Shown in pieces: positions 34,118-43,389 of a stretch of 64,000 nt of DNA. The translations under genes and the position numbers were made by a program. The notes beneath the pieces are model-generated. The model was not told the DNA's origin. It saw nothing but the letters and a program-made list of their open reading frames with translations, and did not search any database. The DNA lies in contig NZ_JAIVFS010000028.1 of the NCBI RefSeq assembly GCF_020829645.1, positions 1-64,000 of the forward strand, in the 5' to 3' direction. Position 1 is the first letter of the stretch, and every line of letters starts with the position of its first letter. The stretch comes from Nostoc mirabile CHAB5784 (GTDB taxonomy: Bacteria > Cyanobacteriota > Cyanobacteriia > Cyanobacteriales > Nostocaceae).

Positions 34118-37100
34118 TCACCGCCACTCACCTTGCAGGGTGAAAGCCGCCCAATAACGGGGATGTTTCCAAGCTGGATTTTTCAAATCCTTTCCTTGAA
34201 AATCTTTCCCTTGCCACATTTGGCGTTGAGCGACATTAAGGGCGGCGGCGGGAGATTTTTTTTGTTCCAATATTTGTTTGTAGAATCCAATCATTAACTC
34301 CTTGGTAGATTGATCGTTCACGTTCCACAGAGACACGGTAACTCTAGCTGCACCTGCATACATAAAGCCTCTTGTCAAGCCCACCAGTCCTTCACCTTGG
34401 ACATCCTGCGCTCGACCACTTTCACAAGCACTTAGCACTATCAACTCTGCTGGTAAATCGAGGTTAAAAATATCGTTGAGCCGTAGGAAGCCTCTGGTTT
34501 GGGGTTTACCTTGTTTATCTACGAGAGACAGCACGATACCTGATAAGCCTGGGTTCACAGGGTCGAAAATGCCGTGAGTGGCGAACAGCAGCAGGCGATA
34601 TTGGCTCAACTGTTTACTAGTTGCAAAGTTGTAGTTGGCATCAAAGTCAAAGGCAGAAAGCTTTTCACCAGGAGAATTCACCAAGCTAAGAATCGCCTCT
34701 CCTTCGTCTTTTGTACCTGGGAGTGGGTCTAATTTGTCCCGATTGATGTTTCTCAAAGACGTTTCTAAAGCAGAACGGTCAAGGTTGTTTTCTACAGTTG
34801 AGGGTTTATCATTCTTCAACCGCGCATCATCAACAGTAAACACAGGATTAGCGAGAACGGCTAGAGTTTTGGGTGCAATCTTGCGTCCTTTTAGTTTCTT
34901 TCTGTGAGTTGCAATGCTAGATATTGAAGGGAGGTTGACAATTTCATGATTCACAACTAAAGGTTGATATTCTGCACTGGCTGACGATTTTCTCAGTTCG
35001 TTTAAAGCCGCGAATGGTACTTGATGTAAAATCCCATCAGCAACAATAACTAAACGTTTATTTCCTAACTTCCTAGCTACAGGTGCGAGGATAATTTGAC
35101 TGAGTGCGTCTGCTGCTTCCCCTGTATTTGCAACAGCTTCGGCGTTGTCTGCTGCGGTTGCTCCCTGATTTAGTGGCTGCTTTACAAAACTGTTAAATTT
35201 ATTTGCAGCTTTCGCTATCTTTTCTTGTCCGGGAAGTTCGTAGCTTTCTAGAGAATTAGGAGTGACTACCCACAGATAACTGTGTTTTTCACCCAAGGAA
35301 TATTGCAACATTACGGTATCTTGATCTAGTTGTTGTTGAATTGCTGACAATTCCAGTACGTCTTTTGGGTCAACTAATTCTGCACGTTCTGGGTTAGTTG
35401 CCCTGATTTTTTCAGAAATTGATTGCGATTCTTGGATAATATTTGTAATTTCTTGTTTGGTTTTTGTGATTAGTTCGGTGGGTGGTTCCTTTCGACTGAA
35501 TAAGTCTGATAAAAACTTATCTTTGGCATTCAATTTAAAATTTAAACGGCGTTCTTCTGCTAATAGTTGCGGATCAATGTCTTTACGGAGATTGACATTA
35601 CTTTCTTTTAACAGTTCGACTAATACCCTGGCGCGAGAACGTTCGCTAATGTGCAATGCTAATGCGTTGTATCCTTTTGATGGGTCTTTTTTGTGCAACT
35701 GCATCAACAAGTCAATGTAGAACTTGTAATAATCTTGCACTGTGGCGAAGTAGGAAGAACGTAAATCATCGCTGTTGACTTTGCTGCGCGTATTCTCAAT
35801 GATGTTTATGACAGTTTCTATGTGCGTCTTGGCTTGGTTGAGATTTCCTCTGTCGCCCTCAATGATGGCTATTTTATAAAGTGAATGAGTTGGGTAAGAT
35901 ATTTGATCATGCTGCCTTAGCTTCAGTTCTTGGTTGTAAGCCTCTATCGCCTGCTGCGGCTGCTTCATAGAGATGTAAATCTTACCTCGGTTTTTGTAGG
36001 CGATAGCTTGTGATGATACATCTCCTAACTGCTGTGATAGCGACAAACTTTGTTTGCTAGCATCAAGGGCATTTTGATAATCTCCTGCACCTTCATAGGC
36101 GGTGCTTAAAGCACGAAGGGCATAAATTTCAGCTGCTTTGATATTCTTTTTTCGAGACAGTTCTAAAGCTTGTTTAGCCTTAGCAATAGCTTTGGGATAT
36201 TCCTTTAATAACTCATAAGCCTTTGCAGTAGAAAAAAGAATATAATTTTTCGTCAAGTATCGTTCCCCGGCATACTTTAACGCATCCTCAAAATATTTCA
36301 ATGCTTGATGGCAATCTTCTGCTTTTTTTTGATATAAGCAGAGTTCTAGATAAACAGTGCCTATTGCATAAAAACCAGTTACTATTAAACTCGGATCGCT
36401 TTGCTGATATATCTTCAAAACTTCCTTATATTTATCAATGCTTAAGTCATAGGCTCCTAAATATTGGTACACCTTAGCTATCTCATGGAGAGTCTTTGCT
36501 TCTATACTAGGCTTTTGCTGTCTTTTAGAAATTTCTAGTGCTTGGTTAAAGAGTATATCTAGGGCTTGTTGAAATTCTGTTGATTTTGTATGAATAGAGG
36601 CAATGCTTACAAGTGTTTCAGCCTCTCCTTGAGAATCATGAATGTCGCGTTGAAGCTTTAGGGCTTGATTGAGATTTTCAAGAGCTTTTTGTGTCTCACC
36701 TAATAGATAGTACGCATCACCAATACTGGAAATAAAATTTGCTTCCATCTGGAAATTACCTAGCTGATGAGCGATAGTTCTTGCTTTATTGAAGTAGACA
36801 ATCTGCTGCTGTAGATCACCCAGAGAAGAGTAGCTAATGGCAATTAAAGCGAGAATCCTCATTTGGCTATTCAAAAAATCTATACGACCAAATGGATTTG
36901 TTGTGTCCTGCTGTATTTGTCTTGCGTTTGTCTTTTGTAACTCTAATGCCTGCTGAAAAGATTTCTCGGCTGAAGAGCGATCGCCTCTGAAACTGTAGGC
37001 TAAACCTATATTTGCAAATGTCTCTGCCTGTCCAAATAAATTTTTAGTTTGGCTGTATATTTTCAGCACTTGCTGATAGTAATCAAGGGCTTTATTTGTT

Positions 37101-38008
37101 TCACCCAATAGGTCGTAGTTTACAGCAATACTCCCAAGCGTCTTTGCTTGCCCTGGTAAGTCATCATTTGCCTTTTGAATTGCCAAAGCTCTTTCTAAAA
37201 AGTCACGCTCTTTTTTCGGTTCGCCAAATACTTTATAAACTACAGCAATGCTCCACAGTACATCAGCCTCTTTTTTGGGTTGTTTGTCAGCATGATATAG
37301 TGACTGTGCTTGGTTATAAGCATCAATCGCTTTTTGCTTTTCCCCTAATTGTTGATAAACAATACCAAGTGATTTTAATATTAAAGCTTTCCATTCACGA
37401 GCCTCTGATTGCTGTGATTCCTGCACAATAGCTAATGCTTGCTCCAAATATCCCACAGCTTTTGTGTTTTCTGTTAGGGTGGTGTAGGTACTACCAATCA
37501 AAGAAAGTGTAACAGCCTCCCCAAAAGGTGCTTCTTGAGGTTTTGCTGCACGCACTTCTGGTAATCTCCAGATTTTCAACGCTTCTTCAAATTTAGTAAT
37601 TGCCTGTCGTAGTGCTGCTGCTGATGGTTGATTCCGTAGTTGATCTCCTTCTTTTAACAGTTGGTGTGCTTTATCCCAAAGTGGCTTAATTTTAGCCTCG
37701 GCTTCACTTGGCGCAGGGTTTGTATTTTGTGGTTTCGCATCTGGCGACTGCGCTATTTTGACGTTAGCAGAGACTTTTTTCGCTATTTTTTCTGAAAACG
37801 AATCTGTATACCCTTGTTCTACCGCAGTATCAATTGACTTTTGCGAGTCAGCTTGCATCTGTTGTCTTATCTGCAACCATCTACTTATCGATGTTGCACC
37901 TACCGCATCAGATAGAAAAACCACACTCAGTAATACAGTTAAACTATAACGAGAAACATGAGAAAATGAGCAGCAAAAATTACACTCAAATTTAGCGTTC
38001 TTCTTCAT
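34118..38008 (-). CDS. TPR-CHAT caspase-like protein
   Basis: 1296 residues. Residues about 15-35 form a membrane anchor or signal segment. Residues about 100-780 hold many tetratricopeptide repeats (for example GEKQKAIDAYNQAQSLY and GDRSSAEKSFQQALELQ). A helical linker follows, then a C-terminal CHAT peptidase domain with the catalytic histidine in LLLFATHGIF near 1143 and cysteine in IVLSACESG near 1193. CHAT proteins are caspase-like cysteine proteases whose TPR part senses partners. No obvious substrate or effector gene adjoins it except the secreted protease at 32173. The ATG at 38008 is followed by a basic stretch before the membrane helix. Confidence 0.92.
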   Translation of the reverse strand: MKKNAKFECNFCCSFSHVSRYSLTVLLSVVFLSDAVGATSISRWLQIRQQMQADSQKSIDTAVEQGYTDSFSEKIAKKVSANVKIAQSPDAKPQNTNPAPSEAEAKIKPLWDKAHQLLKEGDQLRNQPSAAALRQAITKFEEALKIWRLPEVRAAKPQEAPFGEAVTLSLIGSTYTTLTENTKAVGYLEQALAIVQESQQSEAREWKALILKSLGIVYQQLGEKQKAIDAYNQAQSLYHADKQPKKEADVLWSIAVVYKVFGEPKKERDFLERALAIQKANDDLPGQAKTLGSIAVNYDLLGETNKALDYYQQVLKIYSQTKNLFGQAETFANIGLAYSFRGDRSSAEKSFQQALELQKTNARQIQQDTTNPFGRIDFLNSQMRILALIAISYSSLGDLQQQIVYFNKARTIAHQLGNFQMEANFISSIGDAYYLLGETQKALENLNQALKLQRDIHDSQGEAETLVSIASIHTKSTEFQQALDILFNQALEISKRQQKPSIEAKTLHEIAKVYQYLGAYDLSIDKYKEVLKIYQQSDPSLIVTGFYAIGTVYLELCLYQKKAEDCHQALKYFEDALKYAGERYLTKNYILFSTAKAYELLKEYPKAIAKAKQALELSRKKNIKAAEIYALRALSTAYEGAGDYQNALDASKQSLSLSQQLGDVSSQAIAYKNRGKIYISMKQPQQAIEAYNQELKLRQHDQISYPTHSLYKIAIIEGDRGNLNQAKTHIETVINIIENTRSKVNSDDLRSSYFATVQDYYKFYIDLLMQLHKKDPSKGYNALALHISERSRARVLVELLKESNVNLRKDIDPQLLAEERRLNFKLNAKDKFLSDLFSRKEPPTELITKTKQEITNIIQESQSISEKIRATNPERAELVDPKDVLELSAIQQQLDQDTVMLQYSLGEKHSYLWVVTPNSLESYELPGQEKIAKAANKFNSFVKQPLNQGATAADNAEAVANTGEAADALSQIILAPVARKLGNKRLVIVADGILHQVPFAALNELRKSSASAEYQPLVVNHEIVNLPSISSIATHRKKLKGRKIAPKTLAVLANPVFTVDDARLKNDKPSTVENNLDRSALETSLRNINRDKLDPLPGTKDEGEAILSLVNSPGEKLSAFDFDANYNFATSKQLSQYRLLLFATHGIFDPVNPGLSGIVLSLVDKQGKPQTRGFLRLNDIFNLDLPAELIVLSACESGRAQDVQGEGLVGLTRGFMYAGAARVTVSLWNVNDQSTKELMIGFYKQILEQKKSPAAALNVAQRQMWQGKDFQGKDLKNPAWKHPRYWAAFTLQGEWR

Positions 38009-38474
38009 GCTGAAGCCTCAATAACCTTTCAGTTAGTTGGGTTTAGATATTTATGGTTGAATTCCTTAAGAGGATGTTTGAAAAGTGGTCGGCTGTGATT
38101 TTAGGCACTTATTGATCCCCCCTAACCCCCCTTAAAAAGGGGGGAACCGGAATCAAAGTCCCCAAATTTATCGGGTGATTTAAGGGGTTCTAGAACCTTT
38201 TGCTACCGACAAGAAGACTTTTTAAACAACCTCTAAGGAATCTTTCTGTGATTCCAATGTTGAGTTTATAACGTTCATCAATCTGAAATAACATTGTTAC
38301 CAAAATAGATACAAAATTTTGTCAAATCTTCTGGATTCCTTGTTTTGGCGTTATCTAGTGAGGTTTTATGTCGATTTAACTCCACAACTTCTTAAAGAAG
38401 TCGGGGATCTGAGGGTCAAGTGAGTAATACCAAATAATTTGCTAAACTTTGAATCATCATCAGGAGTAAGTGTG
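38009..38474. other. Intergenic region between divergent TPR-CHAT and Uma2 fragment
   Basis: About 465 bp. The first part holds the element at 38070-38233. The remainder to 38474 is AT-rich with no supported gene and ends in the direct repeat that begins at about 38427 and recurs at 39246. Confidence 0.5.
38070..38233. mobile_element. MITE-like element, family D, related to the IS5-type element (164 bp)
   Basis: The left end GAGGATGTTTGAAAAGT and the right end, reversed, GAGGTTGTTTAAAAAGT match each other. They also match the IS end at 110-126. TAA triplets flank it on both sides (38067-38069 and 38234-38236), fitting a 3-bp duplication. The inside holds a CCCCCCTTAAAAAGGGGGG hairpin and no gene. 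It looks like a non-autonomous derivative mobilised by the IS5-type transposase. Confidence 0.8.
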
Positions 38475-38710
38475 ATGTTTCAAGCTTTACCAAAAACGAT
38501 CGCTTTTGAAGAACTCCTCAATTGGAAGCCAGATGTCGGATGCTATGAACTACACGACGGAGCAATTGTTGAAATGCAGCCAGTAGGAGATCATGAAGAG
38601 ATTAATGGTTTTTTAGGTGGTGAAATAACTTTAGAGTTCAAACGTTTAAAACTCCCATGCCTCATACCCAAGCAAGCATTAGTCAAAGTTCCTGGCAAAG
38701 AATCAAGTTT
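38475..38710 (+). pseudogene. Uma2 N-terminal fragment (duplicated 5' half)
   Basis: From ATG 38475 the frame encodes an Uma2 N-terminal half (MFQALPKTIAFEELLNWK, ELHDGAIVEMQPVGDHEEI, LIPKQALVKVPGKESS). It is nearly identical to the start of the intact gene at 39294. The match stops at about 38710, where the ParE-type toxin gene begins on the other strand. The nuclease core is missing. The 5' flank is duplicated as well, with the same AGGAG. Confidence 0.85.
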
Positions 38711-38999
38711 TATCAATGATAGATTCGATTTGTTGAGAACCATGAAGAACAGCAAGAACATCAATTTGGTCAGACTTAATATAATAAATAATGCGATAAG
38801 AGCCTTCAATAACTTCTCTAATCTGCTTAGTTTCAAATTCTGGGACAATGCGACCCGATAATGGAAATTGGGCAATTTGCTCAGAGCGTTGAGTTAATCG
38901 CTCAACCAGTCTTTGAGCATAGTGAGGAGAATTTTGAGATATATAGGTATAAATAGAGGATAAATGATTAACGGCTGTTTCTGTCCAAAAAACTTTCAC
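38703..38999 (-). CDS. ParE/RelE-family toxin
   Basis: The 98-residue protein has the ParE-type layout: KVFWTETAVNHLSSIYTYISQNSPHYAQRLVERL, IAQFPLSGRIVPEFETKQIREVIEGSYRIIYYI, and IDVLAVLHGSQQI. It starts 4 bp inside the end of the antitoxin gene. ParE proteins poison DNA gyrase, whereas RelE relatives cleave mRNA; the strong ParE-like REVIEGSYRIIYYI segment favours the former group, but I would not assign a target. Confidence 0.9.
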   Translation of the reverse strand: MKVFWTETAVNHLSSIYTYISQNSPHYAQRLVERLTQRSEQIAQFPLSGRIVPEFETKQIREVIEGSYRIIYYIKSDQIDVLAVLHGSQQIESIIDKT

Positions 39000-39193
39000 G
39001 GTTGCAATCCAAATTTTGCACGTACTTCTTCAACAGAAACAACTCTTCCCGCTTCACTATCACTTAATCCCGCTTCTATTGCTTGTCTTACATAGATTTC
39101 ATACATTAAATCATCCCATGTCAAATTTTCTGGCAATTTGTCAATTAGCCGTCGTGCTTCTTCCTTGATATTTTTGATTTCCATGACATTCAT
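38996..39193 (-). CDS. Antitoxin of the ParE-type module
   Basis: A 65-residue protein overlapping the toxin start by 4 bp. It is helical (EEARRLIDKLPENLTWDDLMYEIYVRQAIEAGL) and ends in SDSEAGRVVSVEEVRAKFGL, a pattern seen in small cyanobacterial antitoxins paired with ParE-like toxins. The internal ATG at 39184 (MEIKN) is an alternative start. It probably neutralises the toxin and represses the operon. Confidence 0.82.
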   Translation of the reverse strand: MNVMEIKNIKEEARRLIDKLPENLTWDDLMYEIYVRQAIEAGLSDSEAGRVVSVEEVRAKFGLQP

Positions 39194-39293
39194 TGACTAC
39201 AATCACGTCTATCTGGTTATTATAACGATTCTCCTCAGTGATGTGATACCAAGTAATTTGCTAAACTCTAAACCAGAATCAGGAGTAAGTGTG

Positions 39294-39917
39294 ATGTTTC
39301 AAGCCTTACCAAAAACGATCGCTTTTGAAGAATTCCTGAATTGGAAGCCAGATGGCGGACGCTATGAACTACACGATGGGGTAATTGTTGAAATGCAGCC
39401 AGTAGGAGATCATGAAGAGATTAATGGTTTTTTAGCTAAAAAACTAAACGTAGAATTTGAACGGCTGAGTCTCCCATACCTTATACCCAAGCAAGCACTC
39501 GTCAAAGTTCCTGACAAAGAATCTGGTTATTCGCCTGATGTGATAGTGATAAATCAAAAGAATCTTTCATCAGAACCGATGTGGAAAAAGTCATCAACGG
39601 TTACTCAAGCTGCGTCCGTTCCCCTAGTTATTGAAGTCGTCAGCACTAATTGGAAAGATGATTATGCACACAAACTGGTTGACTACGAAACTTTTGGCGT
39701 TCCTGAATACTGGATTACTGATTATTTAGCTTTGGGCGGTAGTAGGTACATAGGTAATCCCAAACAACCTACTATTTCCATTTACTATTTGGTAGATGGT
39801 GAGTATGAGGTTAACCTGTTTCGGGGAAATGACTGCATCATATCCCCTACATTCCCAGAATTAAACTTGACCGCCGAACAGATTTTTCAAGCTGGGCGTT
39901 CGCAAAATCAATTATGA
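39294..39917 (+). CDS. Uma2-family PD-(D/E)XK nuclease-fold protein (intact copy)
   Basis: Start at ATG 39294 behind AGGAG, as in the duplicated fragment. The 207 residues show the full family: ELHDGVIVEMQPVG, YSPDVIVINQKNL with the first acidic residue, PLVIEVVSTNWKDDYAHKLVDYETFGVPEYWITDY with the E and K/D of the core, and a C-terminal SPTFPELNLTAEQIFQAG. Function in the cell unknown. An in-frame extension back to 39138 overlaps the antitoxin gene and is not supported. Confidence 0.88.
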   Translation: MFQALPKTIAFEEFLNWKPDGGRYELHDGVIVEMQPVGDHEEINGFLAKKLNVEFERLSLPYLIPKQALVKVPDKESGYSPDVIVINQKNLSSEPMWKKSSTVTQAASVPLVIEVVSTNWKDDYAHKLVDYETFGVPEYWITDYLALGGSRYIGNPKQPTISIYYLVDGEYEVNLFRGNDCIISPTFPELNLTAEQIFQAGRSQNQL

Positions 39918-40083
39918 CCGCAATGCAGACCAAATAATTACTAATTCGTAATTCGTAATTCGTAATTAAAGGCACAGAGCAACTGACTAAAGTTTATGGA
40001 GACAAATAAATTTATTCCTTATTTCTAGCCCCCGACTTTAGCCGTAGGGTAATAATTACGAATTACGAATTATAAATTACGAA

Positions 40084-42858
40084 TTATTTTGACACTCCCA
40101 TAGGGCCACGAGTCACGCCTAATTGATTTTGCAGTTTCAACTCACGCCAGAGTTGAGAACCTGTAATCTCACCTTCCAGTAGTTGACTGTAGCAATGTAT
40201 TGTTTTACTCACTTGTTCTGGTGTTTCATTGACAAACTCGATGCGAAAGCGACGTAATCCCAGTTCTATGAGGCACTGTACGTACTCGGCTCCCGTTTGA
40301 GCAGTGCCGTTAAATACAGTATTGCGACAACCTACATCCGCTTTGAGGACATGTTCGCTACCAACGCGATCGCGCAATTTCACTTCCTGCTTTTCACAAG
40401 GTCGTCCACAGTTAGTGTAGTCTGTACCTGTCGATAGAAAGGCACAAAAGACACAATGCTCCATGTGAAACATCGGTACATGTTGATGGATTGTTACCTC
40501 AAACCACTGGGGTGGACAACTGGTGAGCAGGTCTTGCAGTTGGGTAATATTCAGGTCGTAGGATGCCGTTAGCCTTTCTAAACCAAAGCGTTGCTGAAAG
40601 TAGTCTGCTGTTAAGGGATTAGCAACGTTGAGCGAAAAATCTCCAATACAACGGTCTTGAGCAAAGAATTGCAATTGGTCATAATTCCGTATTAGATAGC
40701 CATCTGCTTCACAGGCACGGACTTGCTGCAAAATCCAATTTTCCCCCGATTTAGTAATTCGGGGTGGTGCAACCCAGATAGTGGGGAGTGGGGAGTGGGG
40801 AGAGACGCGATTAATCGCGTCTGTACAGGAGTATTGAGTAGAGACGCGATTAATCGCGTCTGTACAGGAGTATTGAGTAGAGACGCGATTAATCGCGTCT
40901 GTACAGGAGTATTGAGTAGAGACGCGATTAATCGCGTCTGTACAGGAGTTGGGAGTGGGGAGTGAAGAATTGTCTGCTTTGTTTTTCTGCTGTTGTTGGC
41001 GTACCATTTGCACCGCGTCTCGGTAGGCGCGGGGATCTTCAAATTCACAGTAGAGGGTTTCAATACCAGCTTTGAGGGCAGCTTGGAGTTGTTTGAGGTT
41101 TCGTACTAAGACGATGAGTGAGGGAGATGAGGGAGATGAGGGAGATGAGGGAGATGAGGAGGGGAGTAAGTCTTTCAAAGAGATATCAGAATGTAATTCC
41201 CAGCGTTTGGGTTGACTTCGCAATTCTTCCAACTGCACGACGATTTCCCGCCGCATCCGGTTTAACTCACTTACGGGTAGCATAATCGCACCGATGAGGT
41301 GGTTGGTTAGTGTTTCTAAACAGAAAGGTGTGTTGCCGAGACGACCGAATTGTTCTTGTAAACGGTCTGTATCTAGGGGTTTGGTGTGCGCTTCTACTAG
41401 TGAAATTGCTGACTCTACCTGTACAATATTACCGAGTCGATCGCGGGCGATCGCAATCAATGGCTGACCAACTTCTCCATAAACCTCCAAGTCAATCGGA
41501 CGCTGAAATTGTGGGTTCTCGCCAGCAAAACTCTGACGCACTTGCTTATCTAATTCTGGATCGCTGGTTTTCCAAATGCGATCGCCTATATGCACTCGGC
41601 GCAGGTTCAAGTCATTTCGCCCAAAGGTAAGCAAAGTTTCTTTACCTTTGGACACCACAGCATAAACCCGACCGCCTTCTTCCTTCGCCTCTGGATGTCC
41701 GCAGTCAAATACAATTCCATCTCCCGGTTTTACAGGCGCTTCCAGTCTGACTGTTATTTGTTCGTTGTGAATGCGACTGACTTCACCTAAATAAACCCCA
41801 CGTTTTTTACCAAAGCGGGCGTGAACTAGTTCCTGATTATTAATTCCGCTAAACCAACCCGTGTAGAGTCCGCGAGAAAATGCCATTTCTAGGTTGTAGT
41901 GTTCTTGATCTGTTGCCCGTTGTTGATTAAGCGGAAGATCCCCCCAACCCCCCTTCAAAAGGGGGGCTATGTTCTCCCCTTTTGAAGGGGGTCTAGAGGG
42001 GATCTCCTCCATCACCCGATCTAGCGCTTGTCGATAAACACGGGTGACATTAGCAACATATTCTGGGGCTTTCAAACGACCTTCAATCTTGAGACAAGTT
42101 ACTCCAGATTTCACCAAATCTGGCAAAACATCTAACCCTGCTAGGTCTTGAGGACTGAGTAAATATTTGCGTTCTTTTAAATTCACAACTTCCCCATCAG
42201 CGATTAAATCGTAGGGCATCCGGCAAGCTTGGGCACATTCACCTCGGTTGGCAGAACGTCCGCCTAAAGCCTCGCTAGTCAAACATTGACCAGAATACGC
42301 TACGCACAAAGCACCGTGAACAAAGACTTCCAAGGGTAGTGAAGTTTCTTGTTGGGCAATCTGCTGCTGAATTTTATTGATTTCCTGAAGAGAACATTCA
42401 CGCGCCAGCACCACTAACTGACAACCGAGGGACTTGGCAAATTCCACTCCAGCCGCACTGGTGATGGTCATTTGCGTGGAAGCATGGATGGGAAAATCGG
42501 GCGAGAGGTGACGGATGAGACGGCATATACCCACATCCTGGACAATCACCGCATCCACACCTGCTGCAATAATTGTGCGGAGATATTGCTGTGCTTCTGC
42601 CAGTTCTTTGGGAAAGATTAGTGTGTTGACAGTGACATAACCCTTTACGCCGCGACGATGCAAGAATGTCATCAATTGCGGTAAGTCTGCCTCAGTAAAG
42701 TTTTGTGCCCGCATTCTGGCGTTGAAGCGATCCAAACCGAAGTAAATCGCATCTGCCCCATTTTCCACAGCAGCTTTAGCACAGTCCCAATTACCTGCTG
42801 GCGCGAGTACTTCAGGACGTTGAAGGGAGGGTTGGGAAGGGGAGCGATCGCTTTTCAT
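40084..42858 (-). CDS. U32-family peptidase / RNA hydroxylase-like protein with three repeat insertions
   Basis: 924 residues. The N-terminal U32 core begins VLAPAGNWDCAKAAVENGADAIYFGL. It carries the family signature EVFVHGALCVAYSGQC near residue 180 and GGRSANRGECAQACRMPY. The DUF3656-type C-terminal half contains MFHMEHCVFCAFLSTG, with cysteines for a probable iron-sulphur site. The E. coli relative RlhA hydroxylates 23S rRNA, so an RNA-modifying role is possible. Three blocks are repeat-derived: PSRPPSKGENIAPLLKGGWG near 284, SSPSSPSSPSS near 568, and four CTDAINRVSTQYS units near 635-685. All keep the frame. Confidence 0.88.
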   Translation of the reverse strand: MKSDRSPSQPSLQRPEVLAPAGNWDCAKAAVENGADAIYFGLDRFNARMRAQNFTEADLPQLMTFLHRRGVKGYVTVNTLIFPKELAEAQQYLRTIIAAGVDAVIVQDVGICRLIRHLSPDFPIHASTQMTITSAAGVEFAKSLGCQLVVLARECSLQEINKIQQQIAQQETSLPLEVFVHGALCVAYSGQCLTSEALGGRSANRGECAQACRMPYDLIADGEVVNLKERKYLLSPQDLAGLDVLPDLVKSGVTCLKIEGRLKAPEYVANVTRVYRQALDRVMEEIPSRPPSKGENIAPLLKGGWGDLPLNQQRATDQEHYNLEMAFSRGLYTGWFSGINNQELVHARFGKKRGVYLGEVSRIHNEQITVRLEAPVKPGDGIVFDCGHPEAKEEGGRVYAVVSKGKETLLTFGRNDLNLRRVHIGDRIWKTSDPELDKQVRQSFAGENPQFQRPIDLEVYGEVGQPLIAIARDRLGNIVQVESAISLVEAHTKPLDTDRLQEQFGRLGNTPFCLETLTNHLIGAIMLPVSELNRMRREIVVQLEELRSQPKRWELHSDISLKDLLPSSSPSSPSSPSSPSLIVLVRNLKQLQAALKAGIETLYCEFEDPRAYRDAVQMVRQQQQKNKADNSSLPTPNSCTDAINRVSTQYSCTDAINRVSTQYSCTDAINRVSTQYSCTDAINRVSPHSPLPTIWVAPPRITKSGENWILQQVRACEADGYLIRNYDQLQFFAQDRCIGDFSLNVANPLTADYFQQRFGLERLTASYDLNITQLQDLLTSCPPQWFEVTIHQHVPMFHMEHCVFCAFLSTGTDYTNCGRPCEKQEVKLRDRVGSEHVLKADVGCRNTVFNGTAQTGAEYVQCLIELGLRRFRIEFVNETPEQVSKTIHCYSQLLEGEITGSQLWRELKLQNQLGVTRGPMGVSK
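40802..40949. repeat. 39-bp tandem repeat, about four units, inside the U32 gene
   Basis: Units start at 40802, 40841, 40880 and 40919. Each contains the palindrome GACGCGATTAATCGCGTC followed by TGTACAGGAG and TATTGAGTA. The length of 39 bp keeps the frame, giving CTDAINRVSTQYS per unit on the coding strand. Single copies of the same core are found at 30438, 49575, 49611, 51311 and 58163. Confidence 0.93.
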
Positions 42859-43104
42859 CAGATTTAGGGAGGGTTAAGTAGCACCATAGTGATTTTATCT
42901 AAGTTGGTGGGGAATGGTTGGGGATGGCGCGATGTCTAACGACAAGCCGCTTCTCTTCTTAGGCTACGCCAACGCGTCTACGCTAGTGTTTTAATTCACC
43001 TTGAGGTGATGAAAAATGATCCTGTTTCCAAATAGTGTGTGTACATTGTCCACCAATATTAGTTATGCTGTAAATAGAGACTCAGCTAAAGGTGGGAATT
43101 AGCC

Positions 43105-43389
43105 ATGTCAGAAACATCATCTGCAAAAGATTGCCGCATCGATTTACGAGTTACGCAAGAGCAAAAAGAACTATTAGAACGGGCTGCGAGTCTTAAAGGA
43201 ATTTCTTTGAGTGCTTATACACTTTTTCATGTTTTGCCAGTTGCCAAGCAAGATATAGATGCAAATGAAAGGCTGGTGCTGTCTAATCTTGATAGAGATT
43301 TGTTTATGTCAGTAATGGAAAATCCGCCAGAACTGAAGGGAAAACTCAAATCTGCTATTCACAAATATAGACAGAAGTATGACAAGTGA
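43105..43389 (+). CDS. DUF1778 antitoxin (TacA-like)
   Basis: The 94-residue protein has the ribbon-helix-helix start CRIDLRVTQEQKELLERAASLKGISLSAYTLFHVL typical of DUF1778 antitoxins. The C-terminal tail (LDRDLFMSVMENPPELKGKL) would wrap the toxin. It overlaps the acetyltransferase gene by 11 bp. The role is repression of the operon and neutralisation of the TacT-type toxin. Confidence 0.92.
   Translation: MSETSSAKDCRIDLRVTQEQKELLERAASLKGISLSAYTLFHVLPVAKQDIDANERLVLSNLDRDLFMSVMENPPELKGKLKSAIHKYRQKYDK

Noticed and set aside
40802..40949. Regular repeats resembling a CRISPR array
   Set aside because: The four 39-bp units are directly adjacent without spacers and lie inside a gene; no cas genes nearby.
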